Both the position numbers and the translations under genes were made by a program. Source: Marinobacter vinifirmus (GTDB lineage Bacteria; Pseudomonadota; Gammaproteobacteria; Pseudomonadales; Oleiphilaceae). From it: DNA of 64,000 nucleotides. The notes under the pieces are model-generated. The model was not told the DNA's origin. It worked only from the letters and a program-made list of their open reading frames with translations, and ran no database searches. Position 1 is the stretch's first letter; the number at the start of each line of letters is the position of its first letter. Location of the stretch: assembly GCF_002258215.1 (NCBI RefSeq), contig NZ_NEFY01000005.1, positions 221,213 through 285,212 of the forward strand. The letters are read 5' to 3'. This document shows, in pieces, positions 17,446 to 26,469 of this stretch.

Positions 17446-19958
17446 TCTGCCAGCCAGTCGATAATGCGGTCAAAAGGTTGCGGCCGGGCCAGGATATAAC
17501 CCTGAACCAGGTCGCAGCCCATGCTCTCCAGCAGCTTCAGGGTTTTTTCACTCTCCACACCCTCCGCCACCACGGTGTAGCCCAGGCTGTGGCACATCTC
17601 GATGGTGGTGCGCACGATGACCCGGTCCTCCTCCCGCTCTGCCAGCTCGGTGATCAGTGAGCGGTCGATCTTGATCTCGCTGGCGGGCAGCTGCTTGATG
17701 TAAGACAGCGAGGAATAGCCGGAGCCGAAGTCATCAATGGACAAGGGGATGCCTGCGGCATTGATGGCTTTCAGGGCTTTCAGGGAGTTGGCCGGGTCCT
17801 GCATCATGGAGGTTTCCGTTACCTCGAAGGCCAGCTCTCCGGCGGGGCACTGATAGCTCTGCATCATTCGTTGCACAAACACCGGGAAGTCCGGTTCCCG
17901 CAGGTTGTTGGGGGAAATGTTGACGGCGATACGGGTTGGAGCGCCCTTTACCGCCAGCTTTTCCCGTATTTCCAGGGCTTCCCGCAGCACCCAGCGGGTG
18001 AGCGGTTTGATCAGGCCGGTTTGCTCGGCCAGTTCGATCACTTCATGGGGCGGGACTTGCCGCTCCCGGTCCGGCCAGCGGATCAGGGCCTCGAAGCCGG
18101 TAATGTCTCCGCTTTTCAGGCACTGCTTGGGTTGCAGGTACAGGGTCAGCTGGTTCAGCTCCAGTGCCTGCCGAAGCTCGGACACCAGGGTCAGCCGTTC
18201 GGCGCTGTAGGAATCCTTCGACGGCTTGTAATAGGCCACACCCCGTTCCCTGGCCCGTTCCGAACCTTCGGCAATGACGGCTCGCCGGATCAGGGTGTTC
18301 ACGTCCGTGCCATGATCGGGGTAGATGGCCACCCCCAGCTGGGGGGTGAGCGGTACCTGCATGCCCAGGAAGTCAATGGGCTGGCGGATCACTTCGATAT
18401 CCCTGAGTACGTGGCGGGGTACGGATTCTGTGCGGTCAGCGTAACTGATCAGCGCGAAGGTTTGCGGGTCCAGGCTGGCCAGGTAGAAGTCCCGGCCCTC
18501 GCTCTGTTCTATGGCGACAATGCCGGGCACCTTACGGGTGACATCGTTGAACTGCCGTGATGCCAGTTCCAGTATCCGGTCGGTGTTGCGGTGCCCGAGC
18601 GTCTTGGTTACGGCATACAGGTTGTTCAGGTGAATGACTGCAATGCCCAGCCGTTGCTTCGGGTTGCGGCGGATCAGTTCGCTCACCCGCAGCTCGAAAC
18701 TGCTGCGGTTGGGTAGCCCGGTCAGCGGGTTGTGCAGGGCCTGGTCCATCAACTGCAGTTCCGCGTTACGGCGGGCTTCCAGTGCGTGCAGTTCCGCTTC
18801 CCGCGAGTGCAGGCGGTCCTGCCGTTCCCGGTAGATCTGGATTGCCAGGGCCAGGCTGAGCAGCATGGCTTCCAGGGCCGAGCCCAGTTCCATGCCGTAG
18901 GAGGTAATAAAGCTGTTGGGAATCCAGCCGTATTTGTTGGCGGCCGTGATCGCGCTGCCGAGGGTCAGTGCCGCCCAGGCCAGGGTGTAGTACATGGCCT
19001 GGGGGTTGCCCCTGAGCCACTGCAGGGGGCCGATAAAGGTCAGCAGCAGCGAGCTTGGGATCACCAGGGCAACGCTCAGGCGCATACCGGTGTTGTAATC
19101 GATGAACAGGTTGGCCGCCGCCATGGTCAGGTTCAGGGCCAGCACTGCCAGTACCAGGCGATCCATTTTCGGGCTGACCTGTTTAAGCCGTAAAAACGCC
19201 CTGGAGAACATCAGGGTGCAACTCATGGCCAGGGGCACAATCATCGCCATCGCCCGGTTCTGTATGGTCGGACTTTCCGGCCACAGTAGCTGGTAGGTAA
19301 TACCGTTCAGGCCGCCCACCAGCAACAGGTAGCCGAGGGTGGAGAGTACATAGAACAGGTAAACGGCTTCTTTCAGGGCGATAAAGACAAACAGGTTGAA
19401 GCAGATAACGGCAATCAGGATGCCGTAATAAACGGCGTGGAGCTGGCTTTCAACGGAGGCCTTTTCGAAATAGCTACGATTGTTCCAGAGCTGCAGTGGT
19501 GCCTGCATGGCGCCTTCTGTCTGTATCCGCAGCAACACCTGGTAATTGCCGCCAGGCGCCAGTTGCAGGGGGAACAGGAAGTGGGGGTGTTGTACCGGCC
19601 TCTCGGCAAAGGGCATGCGGTCGCCGGTTATTACTTCCCGCAGTAACCGGTTGTCTTTAAACAGATAGAAGCCGATAGCGTCGAGCTGAGGATAGCTGAT
19701 TTCCAGCAGGTTGCTGTTGCTTGCGTCGGTCACCGGGAACCGGAGCCAGATCTGGTCCCGGATATAGCCAAAATTGGGGGTCTGGTCCGGCAGCCTCTGC
19801 CATTGATCCGAGGCCATGACTTCGCTGGCGGTGACGCTGGCATCCGGGGCCAGGCGCAGATACTCCATTTCCGGAATATAGGAAGCCGGTGCCGCATGGA
19901 GGTGAAGCGACAAAGTCAGCAAAGCTGTCAACGCTGCCAGAAGCCGGGCCAGTTTCAT
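17412..19958 (-). CDS. 7TMR-DISM sensor protein with degenerate GGDEF and intact EAL domain
   Basis: 848 residues. A signal peptide is followed by a periplasmic 7TMR-DISM extracellular domain (about 30-170), seven transmembrane helices (about 180-385), a coiled linker, a GGDEF-like domain (about 410-570) and an EAL domain (about 590-840). The GGDEF part begins correctly (GLPNRSSFELRV) but has no GGDEF signature (the equivalent region reads EGRDFYLASL). The EAL part retains GFEALIRW, FEVTETSMM, DDFGSGYSSL and EIKIDRSLI, so it should be a c-di-GMP phosphodiesterase. DISM domains bind carbohydrates or other small ligands. It overlaps tesB tail-to-tail. Confidence 0.87.
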   Translation of the reverse strand: MKLARLLAALTALLTLSLHLHAAPASYIPEMEYLRLAPDASVTASEVMASDQWQRLPDQTPNFGYIRDQIWLRFPVTDASNSNLLEISYPQLDAIGFYLFKDNRLLREVITGDRMPFAERPVQHPHFLFPLQLAPGGNYQVLLRIQTEGAMQAPLQLWNNRSYFEKASVESQLHAVYYGILIAVICFNLFVFIALKEAVYLFYVLSTLGYLLLVGGLNGITYQLLWPESPTIQNRAMAMIVPLAMSCTLMFSRAFLRLKQVSPKMDRLVLAVLALNLTMAAANLFIDYNTGMRLSVALVIPSSLLLTFIGPLQWLRGNPQAMYYTLAWAALTLGSAITAANKYGWIPNSFITSYGMELGSALEAMLLSLALAIQIYRERQDRLHSREAELHALEARRNAELQLMDQALHNPLTGLPNRSSFELRVSELIRRNPKQRLGIAVIHLNNLYAVTKTLGHRNTDRILELASRQFNDVTRKVPGIVAIEQSEGRDFYLASLDPQTFALISYADRTESVPRHVLRDIEVIRQPIDFLGMQVPLTPQLGVAIYPDHGTDVNTLIRRAVIAEGSERARERGVAYYKPSKDSYSAERLTLVSELRQALELNQLTLYLQPKQCLKSGDITGFEALIRWPDRERQVPPHEVIELAEQTGLIKPLTRWVLREALEIREKLAVKGAPTRIAVNISPNNLREPDFPVFVQRMMQSYQCPAGELAFEVTETSMMQDPANSLKALKAINAAGIPLSIDDFGSGYSSLSYIKQLPASEIKIDRSLITELAEREEDRVIVRTTIEMCHSLGYTVVAEGVESEKTLKLLESMGCDLVQGYILARPQPFDRIIDWLADQPCRSRINAS

Positions 19959-20065
19959 CAGGATCTGCTGTTACCGTTATTATCGTTATGGGTCGAGTAT
20001 GGCCTGTCGCTGCGGGTGGCTCAAGGGCAGCCAGACAGAGTTTTGGCAACTTGTGTAAATAATAG

Positions 20066-20512
20066 TCAGATTCCGTTAACCCAGTCTTTGACCCAGGGCA
20101 GGGCTTCGGCTTCCGGCTCCAGGGTTTCCAGCGCGTCTATGCGCAGGGTTTCCCCCACCTTGCGGGCCGCGGTTTCGTACAGGGCTTCTTCCATCAGGTC
20201 GCCGGCGCCGCAGAAGGTGTCACCGTAGGAGCTGTCGCCCAGCACGATAATGCCGAAAGGGCGACCGGGCTGCTGTGGCAGTTGTTCCCGCAGCGCCAGG
20301 TAAAACGGCAACAGGTTGTCAGGGATTTCCCCCTGGCCGGTAGTAGAGGTGCAGACCAGCAGGGCGTCGTCATTGCCGGTGATGTCTTCCAGGGCCGGGG
20401 TCTCCAGCACGGTCACCTGGTGCCCTTCGGCTTCAAGCTCTTCCTTGATCTTGCGGGCGGTCAGCAGGGCGCCGCCGTAAACACTGCCGGTGAGTATTCG
20501 AATTGCTGCCAT
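20066..20512 (-). CDS. flavodoxin-like FMN protein (MioC family)
   Basis: 148-residue flavodoxin. The FMN phosphate loop is LTGSVYGGALLTA (about 7-19) and the ring-binding loops are CTSTTGQGEIPDN and LGDSSYGDTFCGAG, all diagnostic. Closest in character to MioC/YqcA-type short flavodoxins. It likely shuttles single electrons in the cytoplasm; the partner is unknown. The gene lies 69 bp downstream of the diguanylate cyclase gene on the same strand, so they may be co-transcribed. Gene name not certain (mioC or yqcA type). Confidence 0.85.
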   Translation of the reverse strand: MAAIRILTGSVYGGALLTARKIKEELEAEGHQVTVLETPALEDITGNDDALLVCTSTTGQGEIPDNLLPFYLALREQLPQQPGRPFGIIVLGDSSYGDTFCGAGDLMEEALYETAARKVGETLRIDALETLEPEAEALPWVKDWVNGI

Positions 20513-20581
20513 GTTACTGCCTTATATCTGTTCAGGTATCTGCATTGCCGGCAGAGATGGTAATGCTGCGATGGGCAGCGC

Positions 20582-21685
20582 TCAAGCCGGGTTTTCCGCA
20601 GCAGGCTGGCTGTCCTGGCTGCGCACCCTGGGGGCGATGCGGTTGCGGCCATCTTCCTTGGCGCTGTACAGGTTGATGTCGGCCAGCTTCAGAAGTTCGT
20701 TGACAGATCCGGCCTTGGAAATCGAGCAGACGCCGGCACTGATGGTCACCGGCAGGATCTGCTGCTGGTGGCGGAACTCGGTGGCCGCCACTTCCGCACG
20801 CAACCGTTCGGCCAGGGTCAGGGCCTGCAGCAAGGTGGTGTCCGGCAGCAGGATCAGGAATTCCTCACCGCCCCAGCGCGCCGCGATATCCGTTTGCCGG
20901 ATCACCTTGCGCACCAGGCTGGCAAAGTGCCGGAGGGCGGCATCGCCGGCATCGTGGCCGAAATCGTCGTTGACACGTTTGAACAGGTCCAGGTCGATCA
21001 GCACCACGGAAAAGTGGTGCCCGGAGCGCTGGTAGCGGGAAAACTCGGCGGCAAGGCGGTTGTGCATATCCCGCCGGTTGGCCAGGCCGGTAAGCTCATC
21101 GGTACGCGCGGCTTTTTCATGGCTTTCGGCCAGTTTCAGCAGTTTGTTGCGGGCCTGCAGACGGCCGGCCTCCAGTACAAAGCAGAAAATGGATTCGAAG
21201 GTGAGGGTGGCAAAAAAGCGTATTTTGAAGTCAGTGGAGTATTCGGCTGCCACCCCGGGCAGGTTGGGAAACTGGAATACGATGATCGCCAGCAGATAGC
21301 AGAAAAGCAGGATGGCGGTGCCGCCCTTCAGGCTGGTGAGGAAAAACAGTAGCGGAGGGAACACGTAGAACCACAGGGGGCCGGTGTTGCCTTCGCCACC
21401 CGAGGCGATCAGGTAGGCAAACAGCAGGGCAACGGTAATCAGCAGTCCCGCCTTCTGCGCCAGCCGGTTACCCGTCCGGAAATACCAGAGCATATTGGCC
21501 AGCACTGGTATATTGAACAGCCAGAGCACGATGGCATGGGTGTGATGGTCGGCGAACCAGGCCTTGAGGCCGATGCCGGTGAGGAACAGCAGGGCCATGG
21601 CCGATAACCCGTTCAACAGGAGTGAAATCTGCTGTTCTTCGTGCTCGGAAGATATGATCTGGTTGGGTCGGTAGCTGGCCGTCAT
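20582..21685 (-). CDS. membrane-bound diguanylate cyclase (GGDEF)
   Basis: 367 residues. Five or six hydrophobic segments occupy the first 190 residues, and a complete GGDEF domain fills the C-terminal part. It starts DELTGLANRRDM, contains the signature RWGGEEF and, five residues before it, RQTD, which is the RxxD inhibitory product-binding site. The Asp of DLDLFKRVNDDFGH is the metal ligand. This is the only protein in the window that looks competent for c-di-GMP synthesis, with feedback inhibition. Start placed at MTASYRP (21685); a TTG start 33 nt further up is possible. Divergent from the PiT gene. Confidence 0.88.
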   Translation of the reverse strand: MTASYRPNQIISSEHEEQQISLLLNGLSAMALLFLTGIGLKAWFADHHTHAIVLWLFNIPVLANMLWYFRTGNRLAQKAGLLITVALLFAYLIASGGEGNTGPLWFYVFPPLLFFLTSLKGGTAILLFCYLLAIIVFQFPNLPGVAAEYSTDFKIRFFATLTFESIFCFVLEAGRLQARNKLLKLAESHEKAARTDELTGLANRRDMHNRLAAEFSRYQRSGHHFSVVLIDLDLFKRVNDDFGHDAGDAALRHFASLVRKVIRQTDIAARWGGEEFLILLPDTTLLQALTLAERLRAEVAATEFRHQQQILPVTISAGVCSISKAGSVNELLKLADINLYSAKEDGRNRIAPRVRSQDSQPAAENPA

Positions 21686-21876
21686 CTTGTGTTGTTCTTT
21701 TTGACAGGTTTTTGCCAAGTATGCGCCAAAAAACCGCGGCTTTGGAGTGATGTCCGTCCGGTTTGTGATCTTTAGCCCCTATGACAGTTCGGTTTCAATT
21801 TTATGATAATAATTTTATAGTTTGCGCGCGGCAAAATTGCCTGAACTCATTCCGTTCTCAAGAGACCCAATTGTTT

Positions 21877-23442
21877 ATGGCCCGTTCCAGCAGCTTTCTG
21901 GATAACCTTCTCAGCAGCCCCTCCACGGAACGGTACAGGGTTGGTTTCAGTGTTCTGTTCCTGCTCTGTGTCTGGTTGATTGTCGGCTCATTCAGTCAGG
22001 GATTACCCAACAGCATGTTGCTGATGGCCGCAGCGGTTATCGGCGGTTATATGGCCATCAATATCGGTGCCAATGATGTTGCCAACAACGTGGGCCCCGC
22101 GGTGGGTTCCGGTGCCTTGTCGCTGGGCGCAGCCGTGTTGCTGGCGGCGGTGTTCGAGGCAGCCGGCGCGCTGATTGCCGGTGGCGACGTGGTCTCTACC
22201 ATCAAGGGCGGCATTATTGACCCTACCACCCTGGAAGATCCCCGCGCCTTTGTCTGGCTGATGACGGCAGCCTTGCTGGCCGGCGCACTTTGGCTGAACC
22301 TGGCCACCTGGATGGGCGCGCCGGTTTCCACGACCCACTCCATTGTAGGCGGTGTGCTGGGTGCCGGTATCGCGGCCGGTGGCTGGGCCATCGCCGACTG
22401 GGGTGTGATGGGCAAGATTGCGGCCAGCTGGGTGATCTCTCCGGTATTGGGTGGTGCCCTGGCGGCGCTGTTCCTGTTTGCCATCAAGAAAACCGTGCTG
22501 TACCGGCAAAACCTGGTGTCGTCGGCCCGCACCTTTGTGCCTGTCCTGGTATCGATCATGGCCTGGGCGTTCACAACCTACCTGATGCTCAAGGGCGTGA
22601 AGAAAATCGTCAAGGTGGACTTCCTGTCGGCGTCGATCATGGGCCTGGTGGTGGCTGCCGTGGTGTGGTTCATCATGCGTAACCTGGTGAGCCGTCGTGC
22701 CGCGACCATGGAAAACAGTTCCAAGGGCGTGAACACGCTGTTCACCTGGCCGCTGATCTTTGCCGCCGCGTTGCTCAGCTTTGCCCACGGTGCGAACGAC
22801 GTCGCCAACGCCATCGGGCCGCTGGCTGCGATCAACGATGCTATTCGCGCCGGTGGTGGCGTGGTGACCTCTGCCAGCATTCCGCTGTGGGTCATGATGG
22901 TGGGTGCGCTTGGCCTGGCCGTTGGCCTGATGTTGTTCGGCCCGCGCCTGATCAAGACCGTGGGCAGCGAGATTACCGAGCTGGACAAGACCCGGGCCTT
23001 CTGTATCGCCCTGTCTGCGGCACTGACGGTAATCCTGGCGTCCCAGCTGGGGCTGCCGGTCAGTTCAACCCATATTGCTATCGGTGGCGTGTTCGGTGTG
23101 GGCTTCCTGCGGGAGTACCTGAAGTCCAACTACGCCAGCCAGCTGCACAAGATGATCGAGCACCATGACCCGGCGGACCAGGAGCGCCTGAAGCCGTTCC
23201 TGGACGATTTCCGCAACGCCTCTGTGGAGGAAATGGAAAAGCTGCTCAAGCAAGCGAAGAAGAAAAAGGAGCAGGTGCCGCTGTCCAAGTCTGAACGCAA
23301 GCGCCTGAAGAAGATTTACAAGGAAGAGATGGTCAAGCGCTCCCACCTGGTGAAGATTGCCGCGGCCTGGATTATCACCGTGCCGGCGTCCGCCCTGATG
23401 GCTGCGTTCCTGTTCTTCGCCCTGCGGGGTTTGATGGTTTAA
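21877..23442 (+). CDS. pit: PiT-family inorganic phosphate transporter
   Basis: 521-residue inner-membrane protein coupling phosphate (probably metal-phosphate) uptake to the proton gradient. Both PiT/PHO4 signatures are visible: GANDVANNVGPAVGSGAL in the N-terminal half and HGANDVANAIGPLAAI in the C-terminal half, an inverted duplication of the family. A long, charged cytoplasmic segment rich in Lys and Glu (about residues 440-490, KKKKEQVPLSKSERKRLKK) precedes the last helix. Start chosen at MARSSS because the upstream 32 codons have no family character. No convincing Pho box was seen in the 191-bp divergent promoter region. A GC hairpin follows the stop (about 23446-23472). Confidence 0.92.
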   Translation: MARSSSFLDNLLSSPSTERYRVGFSVLFLLCVWLIVGSFSQGLPNSMLLMAAAVIGGYMAINIGANDVANNVGPAVGSGALSLGAAVLLAAVFEAAGALIAGGDVVSTIKGGIIDPTTLEDPRAFVWLMTAALLAGALWLNLATWMGAPVSTTHSIVGGVLGAGIAAGGWAIADWGVMGKIAASWVISPVLGGALAALFLFAIKKTVLYRQNLVSSARTFVPVLVSIMAWAFTTYLMLKGVKKIVKVDFLSASIMGLVVAAVVWFIMRNLVSRRAATMENSSKGVNTLFTWPLIFAAALLSFAHGANDVANAIGPLAAINDAIRAGGGVVTSASIPLWVMMVGALGLAVGLMLFGPRLIKTVGSEITELDKTRAFCIALSAALTVILASQLGLPVSSTHIAIGGVFGVGFLREYLKSNYASQLHKMIEHHDPADQERLKPFLDDFRNASVEEMEKLLKQAKKKKEQVPLSKSERKRLKKIYKEEMVKRSHLVKIAAAWIITVPASALMAAFLFFALRGLMV

Positions 23443-23544
23443 TGCCGGGCGGGGCTGGTTAGCGCCCCGCGGTTTGGCCATACTATGAGCATCAGGCCCT
23501 GTGCGGGCCGTTTTGCTTCAACGCTATTTTTCAGGGAGTCAGGA

Positions 23545-23811
23545 ATGAGTTCATCTTCCGAGAGCCGTCAGGCCAGAATGATTGAAGAGTTAAGGGTGTT
23601 TATCAAGAAGGTGATGAGCGAGCCGACCATCGCCGTAAAGTCCATGGAGATTGCCCGTAAGTACAAGGGTGAGCCTAATGCTGACGAGTTGATTGCCCGC
23701 GAGATCAGCGCCAACACTACGATCCGTATTCCGGAGACCTGGAGTGAGGCGGACAAGATGTTCCTGGAGATCCTGCACGAGGTGCTGGATGACGAAGAGG
23801 CCCTGTATTAA
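23545..23811 (+). CDS. conserved hypothetical protein, 88 residues
   Basis: Small, charged, probably soluble helical protein (starts MSSSSESRQ, ends DDEEALY). No signal peptide, membrane segment, metal motif or family I can name. AGGGAG stands 6 nt before the ATG, and third-position GC and codon use match the neighbours, so it is very likely expressed. The sequence EIARKYKGEPNADELIAREISANTTIRIPETW suggests a helix-rich, all-acidic-end protein. It stands alone after pit (102 bp gap) and is followed 22 bp later by the first nested-hairpin element. Function unknown. Confidence 0.75.
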   Translation: MSSSSESRQARMIEELRVFIKKVMSEPTIAVKSMEIARKYKGEPNADELIAREISANTTIRIPETWSEADKMFLEILHEVLDDEEALY

Positions 23812-23827
23812 ACCTTAGCCAGGTGCA

Positions 23828-23944
23828 GGGCAGGGTGTGCGAGGAGCTGTTCAAAAACCGCTCCTTCGGCACATCCCTGTGGCGCTTCTGCTCCGCCATC
23901 CCTGGCTCCGCAAATTTTTGAACAGCTCCTCGCACACCCCGCCC
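23828..23944. repeat. nested-hairpin element, copy 1
   Basis: A 25-bp perfect inverted repeat (23833-23857 with 23915-23939), extended by four more pairs after one mismatch, encloses a 57-nt core (23858-23914). The core holds two small hairpins with TCCC loops: CACA-TCCC-TGTG and GCCA-TCCC-TGGC. The result is a stem closing a two-arm junction. It lies between the converging ends of the 88-residue gene and panP. Its core differs from copy 2 at only about five positions, while the closing stem sequence differs. It could end transcription from both sides, but it is far more elaborate than a terminator. Confidence 0.85.
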
Positions 23945-24013
23945 CGGGCATACGTCATGCCGCCAGTTTTCAATGTCACCTTAAGGGATTGGCCTCGTTG
24001 TTTCTGGCCGGTG

Positions 24014-25708
24014 TTATCCCTGGGCTGACTTAAGCCTGTTCTTTGCCTTTGATGGCCGGGGGCTCAATACCGCTTCTGCCATCTGGTGCAGGATGGCGAT
24101 CTCATCGGCAATGCCGTCTTCCTTCGACAACTCCCGCTGTTCTTTCAGGATGTCTGCCAGGATCTCCGGCGTTGTTAACGGGTTAGCCAGCACCACCCGG
24201 AATACGATGCACGGGAAGTGGTAATAGCGGGCCGGTTCCAGTCGGGTTCGGGACACGAATGCTTTGCCGCGTTCCCGCTGGGTTTTCTGGATGAACTTGG
24301 TGATGCGGTTCAGGCAGGTGTTCATTTTCTCTGCCTGCAGTTCGTCTGCGATGGCCAGGGCCTGTTGAACCGGTTCCGGGCAGTAGCGGTAGGTCAGGAT
24401 GTTGAGTTCCGGACGGGTGACGAGTTCGAAGTCCGGTTGTTCGTCGATCATGTGGGCAAAGGTTTTGGCTTTTTCGATGCCCTGGTTGATCAGGATTTCG
24501 TAGCCTTCCCGGGCCAGGATTTTCAGGCCGGAGTGGATCAGCATGGCCATGCCCGGGCGGGAGCCTTCGAGGGTGGTGCTGCCGAGGTCTCTTGAGCCTT
24601 TGCGGATGATGTACTGGGCGTGGTGTTCTACCGCGCTGGCCAGGCTGGGGTCTTTGAACACGACCAGGCCGGCGCCCATGGGTACGTACAGCTGTTTATG
24701 GGCGTCGAAGGTGACGGAGTCGGCCTGTTCTATGCCCCGCAGCAGGTGTTTGTAGGTGCGGGAGAACAGTGTGGGGCCACCCCAGGCGGCGTCTACGTGG
24801 AAGTGGGCGCCAAATTCACGGGCTATGTCGGCCATGCTGTCCAGCGGGTCGACATTGCCGGTTTCGGTGGTGCCGGCCACGCCACAGATGGCCATGACCT
24901 TGATTTTCTGTTTCTGCAGTTCCAGGCACTTGTCGCGCAGGGCGTCTGGCAGGATTCGGTTGTATTCGTCGGTTTCAACCGGCACCAGGGCATCGCGGCC
25001 CAGGCCCAGCACGTCAGCGGCTTTGCGCAAGGAGTAGTGGCCGCGTTTGGAGACGACGATGGCGGCGCCTTCGTAGCCGTAGTATTTCAGGGCCCGGAAC
25101 AGGCCTTCTTCGTGCAGGCCACGGAAGCTGCCTTCGGCGGGGAAGGCGCGGTTGCGGGCAACCCACAGGGCGGTCAGGTTGGCGATAGTGCCGCCGGAGC
25201 ACATGGCGCCCAGGGCGTGCCGGGGGTCGTGCATCCATTTACGGTAGAAGGAGCCGTCCTGCTGGTACACCAGCCGGTGGATCATGCCCAGTACCTGGCG
25301 CTCCATGGGGGTGAACGCCTTGGAGGTTTCGGTTTTGACCAGGTTCTGGTTCAGGGCGATCATGATCTTTGACAGCGGCAGCATGAAGTAGGGCAGTGCC
25401 GAGGTCATGTGGCCGATAAAGGCCGGTGAGGCGGTGTGTACGGAGTTGGCGACCAGTTTGTCGAGCAGGAACTGGGCCTGTTCTGAGACGAACACGGGTT
25501 TTTCCGGGATCACGTAGTCGGAGAAGTCTTTTTCGACTTCCGAGAGATCCCGTTCAACGGCAACGATGTGTTCCTGCAGGAACCCGGCCAGGTTGCTGGA
25601 GATGTTCTGGTCGATACGGCTGAGCGTGGATTCCGGGGCTTCGGGCACCGTGAACACGCGATACATTGCCTCGACCGAGGCCTGGGCGGATTTTTTCTTT
25701 CCGGTCAT
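24014..25708 (-). CDS. panP: PanP-type pyridoxal-phosphate-dependent aspartate 1-decarboxylase
   Basis: About 564 residues. A group II PLP decarboxylase with the cofactor lysine in TFDAHKQLYVPMGAG, the Asp-rich HVDAAWGGPTLFS pocket and the MCSGGTIANLTALWVARN loop. Overall sequence flow (VHTASPAFIGHMTSALPYFMLPLSKIM near the N terminus) matches the proteins described as PanP in Vibrio and relatives, which make beta-alanine from aspartate for pantothenate/CoA synthesis where panD is lacking. A glutamate decarboxylase role is the alternative. ATG at 25708 follows a weak Shine-Dalgarno; GTG 12 nt upstream is possible. Both coaBC and coaD, later steps of the same pathway, are elsewhere in the window. 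Confidence 0.82.
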   Translation of the reverse strand: MTGKKKSAQASVEAMYRVFTVPEAPESTLSRIDQNISSNLAGFLQEHIVAVERDLSEVEKDFSDYVIPEKPVFVSEQAQFLLDKLVANSVHTASPAFIGHMTSALPYFMLPLSKIMIALNQNLVKTETSKAFTPMERQVLGMIHRLVYQQDGSFYRKWMHDPRHALGAMCSGGTIANLTALWVARNRAFPAEGSFRGLHEEGLFRALKYYGYEGAAIVVSKRGHYSLRKAADVLGLGRDALVPVETDEYNRILPDALRDKCLELQKQKIKVMAICGVAGTTETGNVDPLDSMADIAREFGAHFHVDAAWGGPTLFSRTYKHLLRGIEQADSVTFDAHKQLYVPMGAGLVVFKDPSLASAVEHHAQYIIRKGSRDLGSTTLEGSRPGMAMLIHSGLKILAREGYEILINQGIEKAKTFAHMIDEQPDFELVTRPELNILTYRYCPEPVQQALAIADELQAEKMNTCLNRITKFIQKTQRERGKAFVSRTRLEPARYYHFPCIVFRVVLANPLTTPEILADILKEQRELSKEDGIADEIAILHQMAEAVLSPRPSKAKNRLKSAQG

Positions 25709-25900
25709 AGCACCACACACACTCAGTGGTTGTCCGTGGGTCGGTTCCGGAAACCCGGCGGACGGGGCCGGGCTGGGCCCGACATTGAATTTGGTGGCCC
25801 GCCGGCAGGCAGGTCATCTACTCCTTGAGGGGCCGTAGTATAAGGCCTGTGCGGGTTTGACGCTATGCCCCGGGGTTTTCGGGGCCTTTCGAGTTGTGGC

Positions 25901-26248
25901 TCAGAGGATTTCCCGGTGGATGTCGAGGATGGGGGCGTCTATGCGCTCCTGTATGTCTTTTTCGACCTGGTCGAGGCGCTGGGTGATTTGCTGGGCGCTG
26001 GCGCCGAGGGCGGCGATGGTCCAGGTGGCGCAGTCGAGGGCTTCGTGGTCGGCGGTTTCGGCGACGGCCAGGTCGGGTTCTTTGCCCCAGATGGCTTTCA
26101 TGGCGGTGAAGGCTTTGCGTTTGGCTTTGAGGTCTTCGCAGCCGTAGAGCTGGAAGTGCAGGGTCAGGACGCCTACGTGGGGGGTGATGTCCTGGTGCTG
26201 TTGTGGGGTTTTGCCTTCTTTAAGTAGTTTTCTCAGGGCTTCTGACAT
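25901..26248 (-). CDS. DUF503 family protein
   Basis: 115 residues. The core VGVLTLHFQLYGCEDLKAKRKAFTAMKAIWGKEPDLAVAETADHEALDCATWTIAALG is split over two alpha-beta repeats typical of DUF503 (YlxP-like) proteins, although this copy has an unusual N-terminal extension of about 24 residues (KLLKEGKTPQQHQDITPH). DUF503 members are small dimeric proteins of unclear role, in Firmicutes encoded near rbfA. Here it lies between panP and the aidB-like gene, on their strand, but separated from each by 190-220 bp. Function unknown. Confidence 0.7.
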   Translation of the reverse strand: MSEALRKLLKEGKTPQQHQDITPHVGVLTLHFQLYGCEDLKAKRKAFTAMKAIWGKEPDLAVAETADHEALDCATWTIAALGASAQQITQRLDQVEKDIQERIDAPILDIHREIL

Positions 26249-26271
26249 CTGATGTTCCAGCTTCGGTGCCT

Positions 26272-26384
26272 GAGCAGGCAGGGATTAGCTTTCCAAAAAC
26301 CGCTCCTTCGGCACTTCCATGTGGCGCTTCTGCTCCGCCATCCATGGCTCCGCACATTTTTGGAAAGCTAATCCCCGCCTGCTC
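26272..26384. repeat. nested-hairpin element, copy 2
   Basis: A 28-bp inverted repeat with a single mismatch (26272-26299 with 26357-26384) surrounds a 57-nt core (26300-26356) containing two small hairpins (left arm CA..TG around TTCC-type loop, right arm GCCAT-CC-ATGGC). The core is nearly identical to copy 1 and has the same length and orientation. It lies 85 bp beyond the 3' end of the aidB-like gene and about 24 bp before the DUF503 start on the minus strand. Confidence 0.85.
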
Positions 26385-26469
26385 TCGGGCATTGTTCGGG
26401 GAGTCCCCTTGGCTGTTTTGGCAATACTACGGTTGTGTATGTCGTTTACCGCTCCTGGGGGCTGTAGTC

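Noticed and set aside
22003..22788. 261-codon frame opposite the PiT gene
   Set aside because: Antisense shadow with His/Gly-rich composition that results from reading PiT codons backwards.
23828..23944. Plain bidirectional terminator for copy 1 of the nested element
   Set aside because: Terminator use is possible, but the 25-bp closing stem, two internal hairpins and the presence of two related copies go well beyond it.
25845..25900. GC stem between panP and the DUF503 gene as a terminator
   Set aside because: About 6 bp with no following T-run; too weak to list.
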